A stretch of DNA of 45,907 bases, taken from positions 1 to 45,907 of IMG/VR virus record IMGVR_UViG_3300046007_006036; one strand, written 5' to 3'. Below are positions 1 through 7,792 of the stretch, in pieces (within the stretch, counting starts at the first letter, position 1; each line of letters begins with the position of its first letter). Below the pieces are notes generated by a model that had not been told where the DNA came from, did no database searches, and saw only the letters and a program-made list of their open reading frames with translations. The stretch comes from a virus. The position numbers and the translations under genes are program-made.

Positions 1-1
1 G

Positions 2-457
2 AAATTGACTATTGATGATAAATCAACTACTGTAAATTATATGTTGGCTGACCTTGCAGTTATTCCACCTGCACCAGACTTGAAAGAATTGCCTAAGTTT
101 GAGTTGGACATTACGATTACAAAAGAGTTTATTGATAAATTCATCAAGGCAAAGTCTGCTCTTTCAGATATTGAAAAGTTTACGGTATTAAAGAATGAAA
201 AATTGAACAAGTATCAAATTGTTCTTGGATATTCAAATACAAATTCAAATCGTATTTCTATTGATATTGATTGTAATGCCAGTGGTGACATTGAACCGAT
301 TAGTTTCTCTGCTAAATACTTCAATGGTATTCTTGCCGCTAACAAAGATTTGAATGGCGGAACTCTTAAAGTTTCTTCCGAAGGTTTGGCAAAAGTTGAA
401 TTTGATATTGATGATTTCGATGCAAAGTATTATTTAGTAAAATTGGATAATAATTGA
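2..457 (+). CDS. Sliding clamp (gp45/PCNA-like), C-terminal part
   Basis: The open frame runs in from the left edge, so the N-terminus lies outside the window and about 151 residues are visible. It would be the DNA polymerase processivity ring that holds the replicative polymerase on DNA and, in T4, also activates late transcription. The last 60 residues show the alternating strand-helix-strand pattern of a clamp domain, with a FSAKYFNGIL helix and a final YYLVKLD strand. The call is supported by the clamp-loader genes at 3211 and 4427. In T4 genes 45, 44 and 62 are adjacent; here two methyltransferase genes sit between clamp and loader. The stop overlaps the next start (TGATG). Confidence 0.72.
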   Translation, partial: KLTIDDKSTTVNYMLADLAVIPPAPDLKELPKFELDITITKEFIDKFIKAKSALSDIEKFTVLKNEKLNKYQIVLGYSNTNSNRISIDIDCNASGDIEPISFSAKYFNGILAANKDLNGGTLKVSSEGLAKVEFDIDDFDAKYYLVKLDNN

Positions 458-2079
458 TGAAAAAGTATTTCTATGAAAAGGGTGATGTTCTATCTTGGCC
501 GTCAAACATCACATACGGCGAATTGGTAACTTATGATGATGCTAAGTTTTCCGAATGGATAGAAGAATTACGCATGAGGTTTTTGAAAGACTGGGATGAA
601 AACGGTAAACCGCCACTTGTTGGCAGATCCGAAGAAGAGATTGTTCAATCATTCTCAAAGCTCCGTCAATTCAATACTTCAAAAATCTTTCATAGTCCAG
701 AGAAAGGCAATGACGAAGATATAATCGGCGTCATTGCTAACTTCTCTAAAAACGGCTCTGCTGCTAATCAATTCTTTCCAACCATGTTGAAAACAAAGAT
801 TGCAAGTGGAACAAGTGGTGATACATCTAGATCAATATATGATTTCTTTACCGATGAAATGAAAGACACTTTTCATCATGTTATGCGTAGAACTCTTTAC
901 AATGACTCTATGTATCTTTACAGTAAATCTATTTCATCAAATCAAATCAAGAATCCATATTTCCGAGAAGGTGAAACATTAAGAGATTTCTTTTTGGCAT
1001 TCAAGAATGGTGATGGTAGATTTGATGGACAAGGTTTGCGTATATCAAAAATATCTTGCACACTTGAAACCTATAATAAAAAATATACAAAGTATCTGAC
1101 CATTAAGGCAGATCAAATCCGTGAGTTTGTTAAAGATGGCATACTTGATGCAAGTATGATATTTTATTTGGGTGACATAGATGAACTCTCTGATAACTTT
1201 ATGATAAAGAAAGACGGTGAAGAACCAAGAGTAAATGTTTTCTTGGTTAGAGTATATGAAAAGAGTGCAAAATTATTTCCACAAGCATTTCAGATATTCC
1301 GTATTTCTTTCTCACAACCTGCTGTAAACTTTCCACCAATGACTGCAAAGTTTTTGTATGAACATTTTACAAAACACGTTCCAGCAAGTGAAATGGTTAC
1401 AGTTTACGATCCAAGTGCAGGTTGGGGTGGAAGAATTTTAGGAGCAATGTCGGTGAGTAGACCGATACATTATGTTGGAACGGATCCTAATACGGACAAT
1501 TCAATTTCAGAATTGGGAATAACTCGTTATGAATATCTTGCAGACTTTTATTTAAAGTCAATCGGTGAGAAAGGTAGTTCACTTTCATCCAAATTCTTTG
1601 ATGTAAGAGAAGACCACACATACGAAGTTTTCCAAGACGGTTCTGAAACGATACAATTCAATCCTGATTTTCAAAAGTATAAAGGTAAATTGGATTTCGT
1701 TTTCACATCACCACCGTATTTCAATCGTGAAATGTATTCAGATGATGACACGCAATCATATAAGGCACACGGAGAATATGCAGACTGGCGTGATAACTTT
1801 TTGAAACCAACATTAGAAACTGCAGTTGCTTATTTGAAAAGTGACAGGTATCTTTGTTGGAACATTGCAAATATCAAAGTATCTGCAAATAAAACCATAC
1901 TTCTTGAAGATGATTCAATAAACATTTTGAAATCATTGGGAATGGAATACAAAGGTAAGATGTGTATGTTGATGACGAAAATGATTGGTAATTCGGATCC
2001 AGAAAGATTGGCAAATAAAGTTTTATACAATGGTGAATGGTTTAAGCACGAACCAATTTTTGTTTTCTATAAGCCCTAA
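457..2079 (+). CDS. SPPY-type DNA methyltransferase, long paralogue
   Basis: This 540-residue protein is a probable SAM-dependent amino-group DNA methyltransferase (N6-adenine or N4-cytosine). A glycine-rich SAM motif (DPSAGWGGR) lies near residues 317-325 and a catalytic TSPPYF motif near 417-422, followed by a conserved acidic QSYK stretch. The N-terminal 280 residues are a long extension that shares short blocks (LRQFN, KIF) with the next gene. I chose the ATG at 457, which overlaps the upstream stop, over the TTG at 454. No restriction partner is visible, so it is more likely a solitary modification enzyme than part of a restriction system. Target base and sequence cannot be read from the sequence. 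Confidence 0.8.
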   Translation: MKKYFYEKGDVLSWPSNITYGELVTYDDAKFSEWIEELRMRFLKDWDENGKPPLVGRSEEEIVQSFSKLRQFNTSKIFHSPEKGNDEDIIGVIANFSKNGSAANQFFPTMLKTKIASGTSGDTSRSIYDFFTDEMKDTFHHVMRRTLYNDSMYLYSKSISSNQIKNPYFREGETLRDFFLAFKNGDGRFDGQGLRISKISCTLETYNKKYTKYLTIKADQIREFVKDGILDASMIFYLGDIDELSDNFMIKKDGEEPRVNVFLVRVYEKSAKLFPQAFQIFRISFSQPAVNFPPMTAKFLYEHFTKHVPASEMVTVYDPSAGWGGRILGAMSVSRPIHYVGTDPNTDNSISELGITRYEYLADFYLKSIGEKGSSLSSKFFDVREDHTYEVFQDGSETIQFNPDFQKYKGKLDFVFTSPPYFNREMYSDDDTQSYKAHGEYADWRDNFLKPTLETAVAYLKSDRYLCWNIANIKVSANKTILLEDDSINILKSLGMEYKGKMCMLMTKMIGNSDPERLANKVLYNGEWFKHEPIFVFYKP

Positions 2080-2080
2080 C

Positions 2081-3151
2081 ATGAAACCTAACAGCGATAG
2101 TTTAAGTAAATTTTTTGATGTTGATCCGCTAGAAGTTCGTTTGTGGAAAGAGACCGGTGAATTTTTTGCAGGTAAAAGAGAATTGGATGATACAATAGAT
2201 TGTATCTTTCAGTATTACCGCAAACACGGTTATCCATATATGAAAATCACCGAACAAGAAAAACACGAACACATGAGAAAACTACAACAATTCAATTATG
2301 ATAGTATTTTCAAAGACGGTGATATAATTCAAACCATGAACGGACTTCGATTGGCGTGGTCATACTTTCCACACGCAATGGAAGTTAAATGTGGAAACTC
2401 AAAGATGTCTCCAATGGATAATTTTTTGAATGACCAAACATTCAAAATGACAATACGCAAATGTTTGAAGTGGTTATCAAAACATTGGGGTAGTTCTTTC
2501 CAAGAGAACCGTCTTCGTCAATCACTTAAAATATATTCTGGTGTTCAAGGTGTTTCCAATTTCAGACCAACTGCTGCCGGTGTTATCTATAAAAAATATG
2601 GCGGTGATGGCGTGATGTGGGATATGTCTTGTGGTTGGGGTGGAAGATTGGTTGGTGCTCTTGCCTCACCATACATTAAAACTTATATTGGAACAGAACC
2701 ATCAACTAAAACTTTTGAAGGACTATGTAAACTTCGTGATGACTTTGCTTATCTTGGTAAAGATATTCAATTGAATATGATGGGTTCGGAAGATTACATA
2801 CCACAAAAAGATAGTTTGGATTTGTGTTTTACTTCGCCACCATATTTCGATACTGAAAAATATGCAGATGAAGAAACTCAATCATATAATAAATTCCCAA
2901 CAAGAGAAGAATGGGGATCTGGATTTCTTCAATCAACATTCCGTAATTGTTATCATGGTCTAAAAATGGGTGGCTATATGCTAATCAACATAGCCAACAC
3001 ACCAAAGTATAAAGATTTGGAAGAAATGACTATAAAGTATGCCAACCTAGTTGGTTTCGATCACACCGATACTCTACAACTGATACTGTCCGCAGTTATG
3101 GGAGCTGGCTATAAAAGAGAGCCAATCTTCGTATTTCAAAAAAATCGCTAG
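2081..3151 (+). CDS. SPPY-type DNA methyltransferase, short paralogue
   Basis: This 356-residue protein starts one base after the preceding stop. It repeats the plan of its neighbour: DMSCGWGGRLVGA near residues 181-193, then FTSPPYF near 249-255, then the same ExYxxDxxQSY and W-x-x-x-FL spacing and a C-terminal EPIFVFQK that matches EPIFVFYK of the neighbour. The two are therefore tandem paralogues. In this copy the N-terminal region is about 180 residues shorter. Each has both the SAM and SPPY motifs, so both could be active, or they could work as a heterodimer; the sequence does not decide. A longer in-frame extension upstream (to 1985) lies inside the previous gene and was discarded. Confidence 0.8.
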   Translation: MKPNSDSLSKFFDVDPLEVRLWKETGEFFAGKRELDDTIDCIFQYYRKHGYPYMKITEQEKHEHMRKLQQFNYDSIFKDGDIIQTMNGLRLAWSYFPHAMEVKCGNSKMSPMDNFLNDQTFKMTIRKCLKWLSKHWGSSFQENRLRQSLKIYSGVQGVSNFRPTAAGVIYKKYGGDGVMWDMSCGWGGRLVGALASPYIKTYIGTEPSTKTFEGLCKLRDDFAYLGKDIQLNMMGSEDYIPQKDSLDLCFTSPPYFDTEKYADEETQSYNKFPTREEWGSGFLQSTFRNCYHGLKMGGYMLINIANTPKYKDLEEMTIKYANLVGFDHTDTLQLILSAVMGAGYKREPIFVFQKNR

Positions 3152-3171
3152 GATATTAGGCAAAAATTTCG

Positions 3172-3179
3172 TATATTAG
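3172..3179 (+). promoter_or_regulatory. Possible -7 element TATATTAG before the clamp loader
   Basis: TATATTAG lies 31 bases before the clamp loader ATG, in the only intergenic gap of this block. The same octamer occurs at 27087 and differs by one base from the TATATTTG elements described elsewhere in this window. No convincing -33 TTTG is present at the expected distance, so support is weak. Confidence 0.35.
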
Positions 3180-3210
3180 TCTATGAATTTATTAACCAAT
3201 AAGGTATGTT

Positions 3211-4152
3211 ATGTTTAACCCCTCACACACTATTTGGAATGAAAAGTATCGCCCACAAACTCTTGCAACTTATGTTGGCAATGAAACAGTAAAGGCAACC
3301 TTTCAACAATATATTGAGACAAACGATGTTCCTCACTTACTTCTTTATGGTGACGCTGGTAGTGGTAAAACCACACTTGCTAAGATTGTTGCAAATACTA
3401 TTGCAAAAGACAACTACATTTACATCAATGCTTCCGATGAAAACTCGGTAGATACTGTTCGTGATAAAATTAAACAGTTTGCTTCTTCGATTGGTTTTGG
3501 TGGATTGAAACTAATTATATTGGATGAATGTGATTACATGACACCAAATGCTCAGGCGGCACTTCGTAATGTCATCGAAACATTCAGTAAGACAACTCGT
3601 TTTATTTTAACTTGTAATTATGTAGATAAGATTATTGATCCAATTCAATCTCGTTGTCAAATCTTTAACATAGTTCCACCATCGAAGAAAGAAGTTGCAC
3701 AACATCTTGTAACAATTTTGAATGATGAAGGTGTAAAATATGAGAAAGATAATCTTGCAACAATTATCAATCAATCCTATCCAGATATTCGCCGTGTAAT
3801 TAACACAACTCAGCGATGTGTTATTGGTGGTGTTTTGAAATTGGATGAAACAACTTTGGTTGAACACAATTATCTTTCTTCGATTGTTGATGTTTTGAAA
3901 TCTAATAAAAACAAAAAAGAAAAGTTTGACGGTATTCGTCAGTTACTCGCTGACAATCATGTAAGAGACTTTAATCAAATGTTCAGGCACCTTTACGATA
4001 ATGTTGATACATTCGCAAACGGTTTTGTATCTACAATTATTTTAATTATTGCTGAAGCACAATATAAAGACAGTTTTGTTGTAGACCATGAAATAAATGC
4101 CATGGCTATGTTTATTCAAATTATTATGGAAATTGACCAAAGGAGAAAATGA
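3211..4152 (+). CDS. Clamp loader large subunit (gp44/RFC-like AAA+ ATPase)
   Basis: This 313-residue AAA+ ATPase opens the sliding clamp and loads it on primer-template DNA. Walker A is GDAGSGKT at residues 47-54, Walker B LIILDECD at 101-108, sensor 1 LTCNY near 133-137, and the RFC-type SRC arginine-finger motif lies at 147-149. Length and order match T4 gp44 and archaeal or eukaryotic RFC small subunits rather than bacterial DnaX. An AAGG lies 7 bases before the ATG. The stop overlaps the next start (ATGA), so the following zinc-ribbon gene is translationally coupled. The Walker B is DECD, as in RFC, which supports the assignment. Confidence 0.93.
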   Translation: MFNPSHTIWNEKYRPQTLATYVGNETVKATFQQYIETNDVPHLLLYGDAGSGKTTLAKIVANTIAKDNYIYINASDENSVDTVRDKIKQFASSIGFGGLKLIILDECDYMTPNAQAALRNVIETFSKTTRFILTCNYVDKIIDPIQSRCQIFNIVPPSKKEVAQHLVTILNDEGVKYEKDNLATIINQSYPDIRRVINTTQRCVIGGVLKLDETTLVEHNYLSSIVDVLKSNKNKKEKFDGIRQLLADNHVRDFNQMFRHLYDNVDTFANGFVSTIILIIAEAQYKDSFVVDHEINAMAMFIQIIMEIDQRRK

Positions 4153-4418
4153 TGGCTGTTTATGATATTAACGGTGGTGGCGATATGTCACAACAAGCAC
4201 AACAAATCAGTATTGATTTGAACCAGGCAACAGATATTGAATGCACAGAATGTGGAAACAAATTTTTTAATGAGGTAGTTTTCTTTAAGAAAATATCGGC
4301 ATTGATTTCACCAAATGGGCAAGAAGGAATTGTTCCTATTCCAACTTATGCATGTACAAAGTGTGGAAACATTAACGATGAATTTTTACCAAGTAAAAGA
4401 CAACAATTAAACGGTTAA
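4149..4418 (+). CDS. Small zinc-ribbon protein
   Basis: This 89-residue protein has two CxxC knuckles (Cys 32/35 and 69/72) separated by a strand-rich segment, which is a zinc ribbon. Its ATG overlaps the clamp loader stop and has an AGGAG 4 bases upstream. Position between the two clamp-loader subunit genes suggests a role in replication or in coupling replication to late transcription, but that is inference from neighbours. I recognise the general style (a ribbon following clamp loader genes in marine T4-like phages) but cannot give a biochemical function. Confidence 0.7.
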   Translation: MMAVYDINGGGDMSQQAQQISIDLNQATDIECTECGNKFFNEVVFFKKISALISPNGQEGIVPIPTYACTKCGNINDEFLPSKRQQLNG

Positions 4419-4426
4419 GGATTATC

Positions 4427-4879
4427 ATGGCAAAAAGTTTATTTGATCATATTAAAGGTGTTACTTTCCGTAAAACAAAATGGGAAGAACTTTCAGAAGA
4501 AGATGCAAAGTCATGGAGCAATTATATGATTGCTCGTTTCTTTTCAATGGAACCTGAATTTGTTGAAGTCATAAATGAGTTTCAAACATATTCAAATGGA
4601 ATACTGTCTTCAAAGGATTACTATAAACTTTTGCTAGATATTCTACCAAAGAAATCAATCTTTCTGAAATACATAAAATCAAAACACAAAATGGAAATAG
4701 AACCGGAAATTCTATCTACATTTTGTAATCACTTTGAGTTAGGAAGAAATGAAGTCTATGAGTATATTCGTTTTCTGAAAGAGAATAATCAAGATGAATT
4801 GATAAACATATTGAAAAAGTATGGAACACCTGAAGCAGACATTAACAAATTTGAAAAACAATTAAAGAATGTAAAATGA
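4427..4879 (+). CDS. Probable clamp loader small subunit (gp62-like)
   Basis: This is a 150-residue, mainly helical protein. The N-terminal SLFDHIKGVT, the YMIARFFSM block around residues 33-41 and the LPKKSIFLKYIKSK block near 73-86 resemble the small clamp-loader subunits I recall from marine T4-like phages. It has no ATPase motifs, as expected for gp62, which is not a nucleotide-binding subunit. Position next to the large subunit is the strongest support. gp62 proteins diverge fast, so similarity alone would not settle it. The stop overlaps a potential ATG of the next gene. Confidence 0.55.
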   Translation: MAKSLFDHIKGVTFRKTKWEELSEEDAKSWSNYMIARFFSMEPEFVEVINEFQTYSNGILSSKDYYKLLLDILPKKSIFLKYIKSKHKMEIEPEILSTFCNHFELGRNEVYEYIRFLKENNQDELINILKKYGTPEADINKFEKQLKNVK

Positions 4880-4890
4880 GGAATAATAAA

Positions 4891-5262
4891 ATGTCAATAA
4901 AAGAAATTGATTTAGGTAGGAAACAAAATGATGTTGTTACCGAAATGGAAAAGAAGTTTCCTGTAATGACAGCCGAGTTTAAAAAAATACAACAAGCTCA
5001 ATACGAATTATTCTGTGCAAAACAAAGTAACTATGGTCCAGATAATATATCAATGGGTAGTACGCTTGAACGAGAAGAAGACCGTAAACTTTCTTTACAA
5101 GGTCTTTTCTTTCGTATAAATGATAAGGTAAACCGTTACAAACAAATGATTATGTTTGGTTCAAAGGATGCAGTCGGTGAAAGTCTTGATGATACATTCA
5201 AAGATATTTCTGTATATGGTATCATTGCACAACTTGTTCAGTCTGGCAAGTGGGGTAAATAA
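4891..5262 (+). CDS. Nmad1/DUF1599-like protein
   Basis: This 123-residue protein matches the nucleotide-modification-associated domain 1 (DUF1599) pattern: YELFCAKQSNYGPDNISMGS near 38-57, then FFRINDKVNRY near 73-83, then ESLDDTFKDISVYGII near 97-112. The family has been predicted to act in base or nucleotide modification in phages; no reaction is established. A start at 4876 overlapping the upstream stop is possible. I prefer 4891, which has GAGG about 10 bases upstream. Its closeness to two DNA methyltransferases is suggestive of a modification pathway, but the link is inference. Its stop overlaps the nuclease start (TAATG). Confidence 0.72.
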   Translation: MSIKEIDLGRKQNDVVTEMEKKFPVMTAEFKKIQQAQYELFCAKQSNYGPDNISMGSTLEREEDRKLSLQGLFFRINDKVNRYKQMIMFGSKDAVGESLDDTFKDISVYGIIAQLVQSGKWGK

Positions 5263-6173
5263 TGCCTAACAGAAAAGTATCTTTTTCACAATATCAAATG
5301 TGGAAAGATTGTCCTCATAGATGGAAACTAACATACATTGATAAACTTGCAACATATCAACCATCAACCGCTGCTCTTTTTGGAACAGCGATGCACGAAG
5401 TATTGCAAGAATATGTTAAGACCATCTATGAGAAATCAATCGTTGAGGCAAATAAACTTGACCTCAATGAAATGTTACAGGCAGGTATTCGGAACGAATA
5501 TAAAAAGTTACTTACCGAAAATAAAGATGTTCACTTCTCTACCGATAAAGAATTAAAAGAATACTATTCAGATGGTGTTCAAATTCTTAATTGGTTTAAG
5601 GCACATAGAGCTGATTATTTTCAAAAGAAAGATTATGAATTGGTTGGTATCGAATTACCTATAAACATAGTTCCACTTGAAACACATCCAACTGTTAAAC
5701 TTGTTGGGTTTTTGGATTTAGTTATTAGGAATACAAAGACGGGTGAAATATACATATACGATTTCAAGACTAGCACAAACGGTTGGAACAAATATACCAA
5801 AGCCGATAAAGTAAAGACATCACAACTTGTTCTTTACAAAACATATTATGCAAAACAATATGGTATTAGTCCTGAGGAAATAAATGTTGAGTATTTAATT
5901 CTTCGTAGAAAGATTATGGAAGATGCCGAATATGAGGCAATGAAACAGAGAGTTCAACGATTTGAACCATCAAATGGCAAAGTTTCTCAAAACAATATCA
6001 AGAAAGAAATTGCAGAATTTATTACCACAAACTTTACCGAAGAGGGTGAATATAAATTTGATGTAATACAATCTGCCGAAGGTGGTAACAATTATTCTAA
6101 CTGCAAGTATTGTGATTTCAATTCTAATGAAGAACTTTGCCCGAAAGAAAAAAGAAATATAATGCCATTCTAA
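5262..6173 (+). CDS. RecB/Cas4-like PD-(D/E)XK nuclease
   Basis: This 303-residue protein has the PD-(D/E)XK nuclease order: N-terminal SFSQYQMWKDCPHRW with Cys17, GTAMHE at 41-46, GFLDLV with Asp152, YDFKTS with Asp167 and Lys169, and QLVLY at 188-192. Cys17 plus Cys281, 284 and 293 at the C-terminus give the four-cysteine layout of Cas4/AddB-type iron-sulphur nucleases. A role in recombination or DNA end processing during replication is likely. No helicase or CRISPR gene is beside it. The start overlaps the upstream stop. It is the last gene of the replication block before a promoter-bearing gap. Confidence 0.85.
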   Translation: MPNRKVSFSQYQMWKDCPHRWKLTYIDKLATYQPSTAALFGTAMHEVLQEYVKTIYEKSIVEANKLDLNEMLQAGIRNEYKKLLTENKDVHFSTDKELKEYYSDGVQILNWFKAHRADYFQKKDYELVGIELPINIVPLETHPTVKLVGFLDLVIRNTKTGEIYIYDFKTSTNGWNKYTKADKVKTSQLVLYKTYYAKQYGISPEEINVEYLILRRKIMEDAEYEAMKQRVQRFEPSNGKVSQNNIKKEIAEFITTNFTEEGEYKFDVIQSAEGGNNYSNCKYCDFNSNEELCPKEKRNIMPF

Positions 6174-6213
6174 AATAAATCTACTATTTTCTATTGTTTT
6201 CTAAAATTGATAC

Positions 6214-6221
6214 ATATTTAT
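6214..6221 (+). promoter_or_regulatory. ATATTTAT motif, putative phage promoter (copy 1)
   Basis: ATATTTATATGTATG begins here, 27 bases before the GTG of the ribbon-helix-helix gene and upstream of the whole glycan island. Six further copies in intergenic gaps share the ATATTTAT core in the sense direction of the gene that follows. Confidence 0.5.
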
Positions 6222-6248
6222 ATGTATGTTTAATTCATAGAGAATGTT

Positions 6249-6401
6249 GTGGATGCAAAATCAAAATACTCGAGCATACAAATTCGCAATTCTATAAAAG
6301 AAGAATTGGCAAACTATTGTCAAGAAAACGGATATAAATTGAGCGGATTGATAGAAAAACTTATATTAAATCATTTAACTGGAAGTTTAGGTGTTTCGTG
6401 A
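6249..6401 (+). CDS. Small ribbon-helix-helix-like protein
   Basis: This 50-residue frame starts at GTG, with GAGA a few bases upstream, and ends in a GTGA overlap with the first glycan gene. The sequence has a short strand (YSSIQIRNS) followed by two helices (IKEELANYCQENG and SGLIEKLILNHL), the layout of MetJ/Arc ribbon-helix-helix DNA-binding proteins. Such proteins bind DNA as dimers and repress transcription, often of their own operon. As first gene of the island it could regulate it. No ATG is available in frame after the stop at 6231; the tight overlap with the next gene supports the reading. Confidence 0.62.
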   Translation: MDAKSKYSSIQIRNSIKEELANYCQENGYKLSGLIEKLILNHLTGSLGVS

Positions 6402-7783
6402 AAATAGCTCAATTAGCAATCATTGACCTTTCTGTTTATAGGGGCATACATACATTCACCAAAAATATATCATCACTCGGTAGTGTTGATACATTTTATT
6501 TTAATCCAAGTGAAACAAATAACTTCAAATCTGAATATCAGAACTGTACAGATATTTCAGAAATGGAAATAGGTGAACTCAAAAATAAATTGGAAGGTTA
6601 TGATATTGTTGTTTTGAACCTCAACAAATTCATCTATGATGTTGATGGTATAGAAAAAAGAAAACCAGAACATAAAAAAAGATTGATCGATTTGGCAAAG
6701 ATGTATTGTCAGTTGAATACTATAACTGCATTCTTTGACCATGAAATATATCCGTATGAGGGCATGCACTTCAATACAATTTGTGTTCCCGCTTTCATAA
6801 AGTATAGTGATTACTATTTAACATACACACCATTCTTTGTGGATGCTCTCAAAGAGTATATCGGAATGAGAGGAACTTCTGGATATACTTTTCAAGTCGG
6901 TGGTTATATTGACATGAGTATCTATGATAAATGGATTGAAAAATCATGGGTAGATGAAAAAGAATTACCATACATTTCAGAATGTGCTTACTACGCGAAA
7001 TTCAAAGGTCATGGGAACTTCAAACCAATAGTAGAAACAATGAATAAGTTGGGATTGAAAGATTTATCTGGTAAGAAATTGGTTCATATTGGAAACACTT
7101 ACTCACCTGAAAATTATTTCAATCATGTGAAGATACTTGCAGAACACGCAAACGTTTCTCGTAAAACTTTTAGTGATACATTTCTACCAGACTTTGATTT
7201 GGATCCAACTGTATTCAAAGTGTTCGATAACAATAAACCAATGATACTTGCTGGAACATACACAATGGAAAGTATGATGGACTTTTTATCTGGATGTAGA
7301 TTTAGTATATCAACAACAAATACAAAAGTGCCGTTCTTCGGAATGTTTATCACACCGAGATTTGAATACGCTCAAATAGAAAAGAACTTGATGACTATTC
7401 CAATATATGATAAAACATATATTGACCTATTCAAAGGAACAGAATTTTCTGAATTAGTTTTGTCTTATGATATAAATGATTTGGAAAATTCGTTAAAAAG
7501 TCTTATATTAGAAATGAAAAGATTAGAACAAGACGAAGAAGAATATAACAGAAGAAGATTGCGATTGATACGATTAACCAGAGACATGAATAAACTTGAT
7601 AACTTTGTTCGTGACATGAATGAAATAGTTTCAAACGGTAAAAGAAATAAAGATGATTATTCGGAAGATTGGTTTAATTCGTCATTAGAACAAATGGGTT
7701 ACAAATTCAAACCATATCGTAAGATGTTATTGAATATGCAAACCGTATCAACAAATACAACACAAAAGTTTTTTAACATATAA
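6398..7783 (+). CDS. Putative GT-B-like glycosyltransferase, first gene of glycan island
   Basis: This 461-residue protein starts at a GTG that overlaps the preceding stop by four bases. The N-terminus KIAQLAIIDLSVYRGIHTF resembles a GT-B Rossmann start. The middle has a KKLVHIGNTYSPENYF strand and the C-terminal third is helical and charged (EMKRLEQDEEEYNRRR). No clear donor-binding E-x7-E motif is visible, so the assignment rests on general shape and context. It could equally be a non-catalytic partner. It leads a run of some seventeen glycan genes spaced by 0-15 bases. Confidence 0.5.
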   Translation: MKIAQLAIIDLSVYRGIHTFTKNISSLGSVDTFYFNPSETNNFKSEYQNCTDISEMEIGELKNKLEGYDIVVLNLNKFIYDVDGIEKRKPEHKKRLIDLAKMYCQLNTITAFFDHEIYPYEGMHFNTICVPAFIKYSDYYLTYTPFFVDALKEYIGMRGTSGYTFQVGGYIDMSIYDKWIEKSWVDEKELPYISECAYYAKFKGHGNFKPIVETMNKLGLKDLSGKKLVHIGNTYSPENYFNHVKILAEHANVSRKTFSDTFLPDFDLDPTVFKVFDNNKPMILAGTYTMESMMDFLSGCRFSISTTNTKVPFFGMFITPRFEYAQIEKNLMTIPIYDKTYIDLFKGTEFSELVLSYDINDLENSLKSLILEMKRLEQDEEEYNRRRLRLIRLTRDMNKLDNFVRDMNEIVSNGKRNKDDYSEDWFNSSLEQMGYKFKPYRKMLLNMQTVSTNTTQKFFNI

Positions 7784-7792
7784 AGGTTTCAC

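Noticed and set aside
457-3151. A restriction-modification system
   Set aside because: Two methyltransferases are present but no restriction endonuclease is next to them; the PD-(D/E)XK protein at 5262 has Cas4/RecB-type features and fits DNA processing better.
5262-6173. A Cas4 protein of a CRISPR system
   Set aside because: The iron-sulphur nuclease layout is Cas4-like, but no repeats, cas1 or cas2 are visible; a phage recombination nuclease is more likely.
6224-6238. A very short ATG frame (MFNS) directly after promoter copy 1
   Set aside because: It could be a leader peptide, but four codons give no evidence; not listed as a gene.
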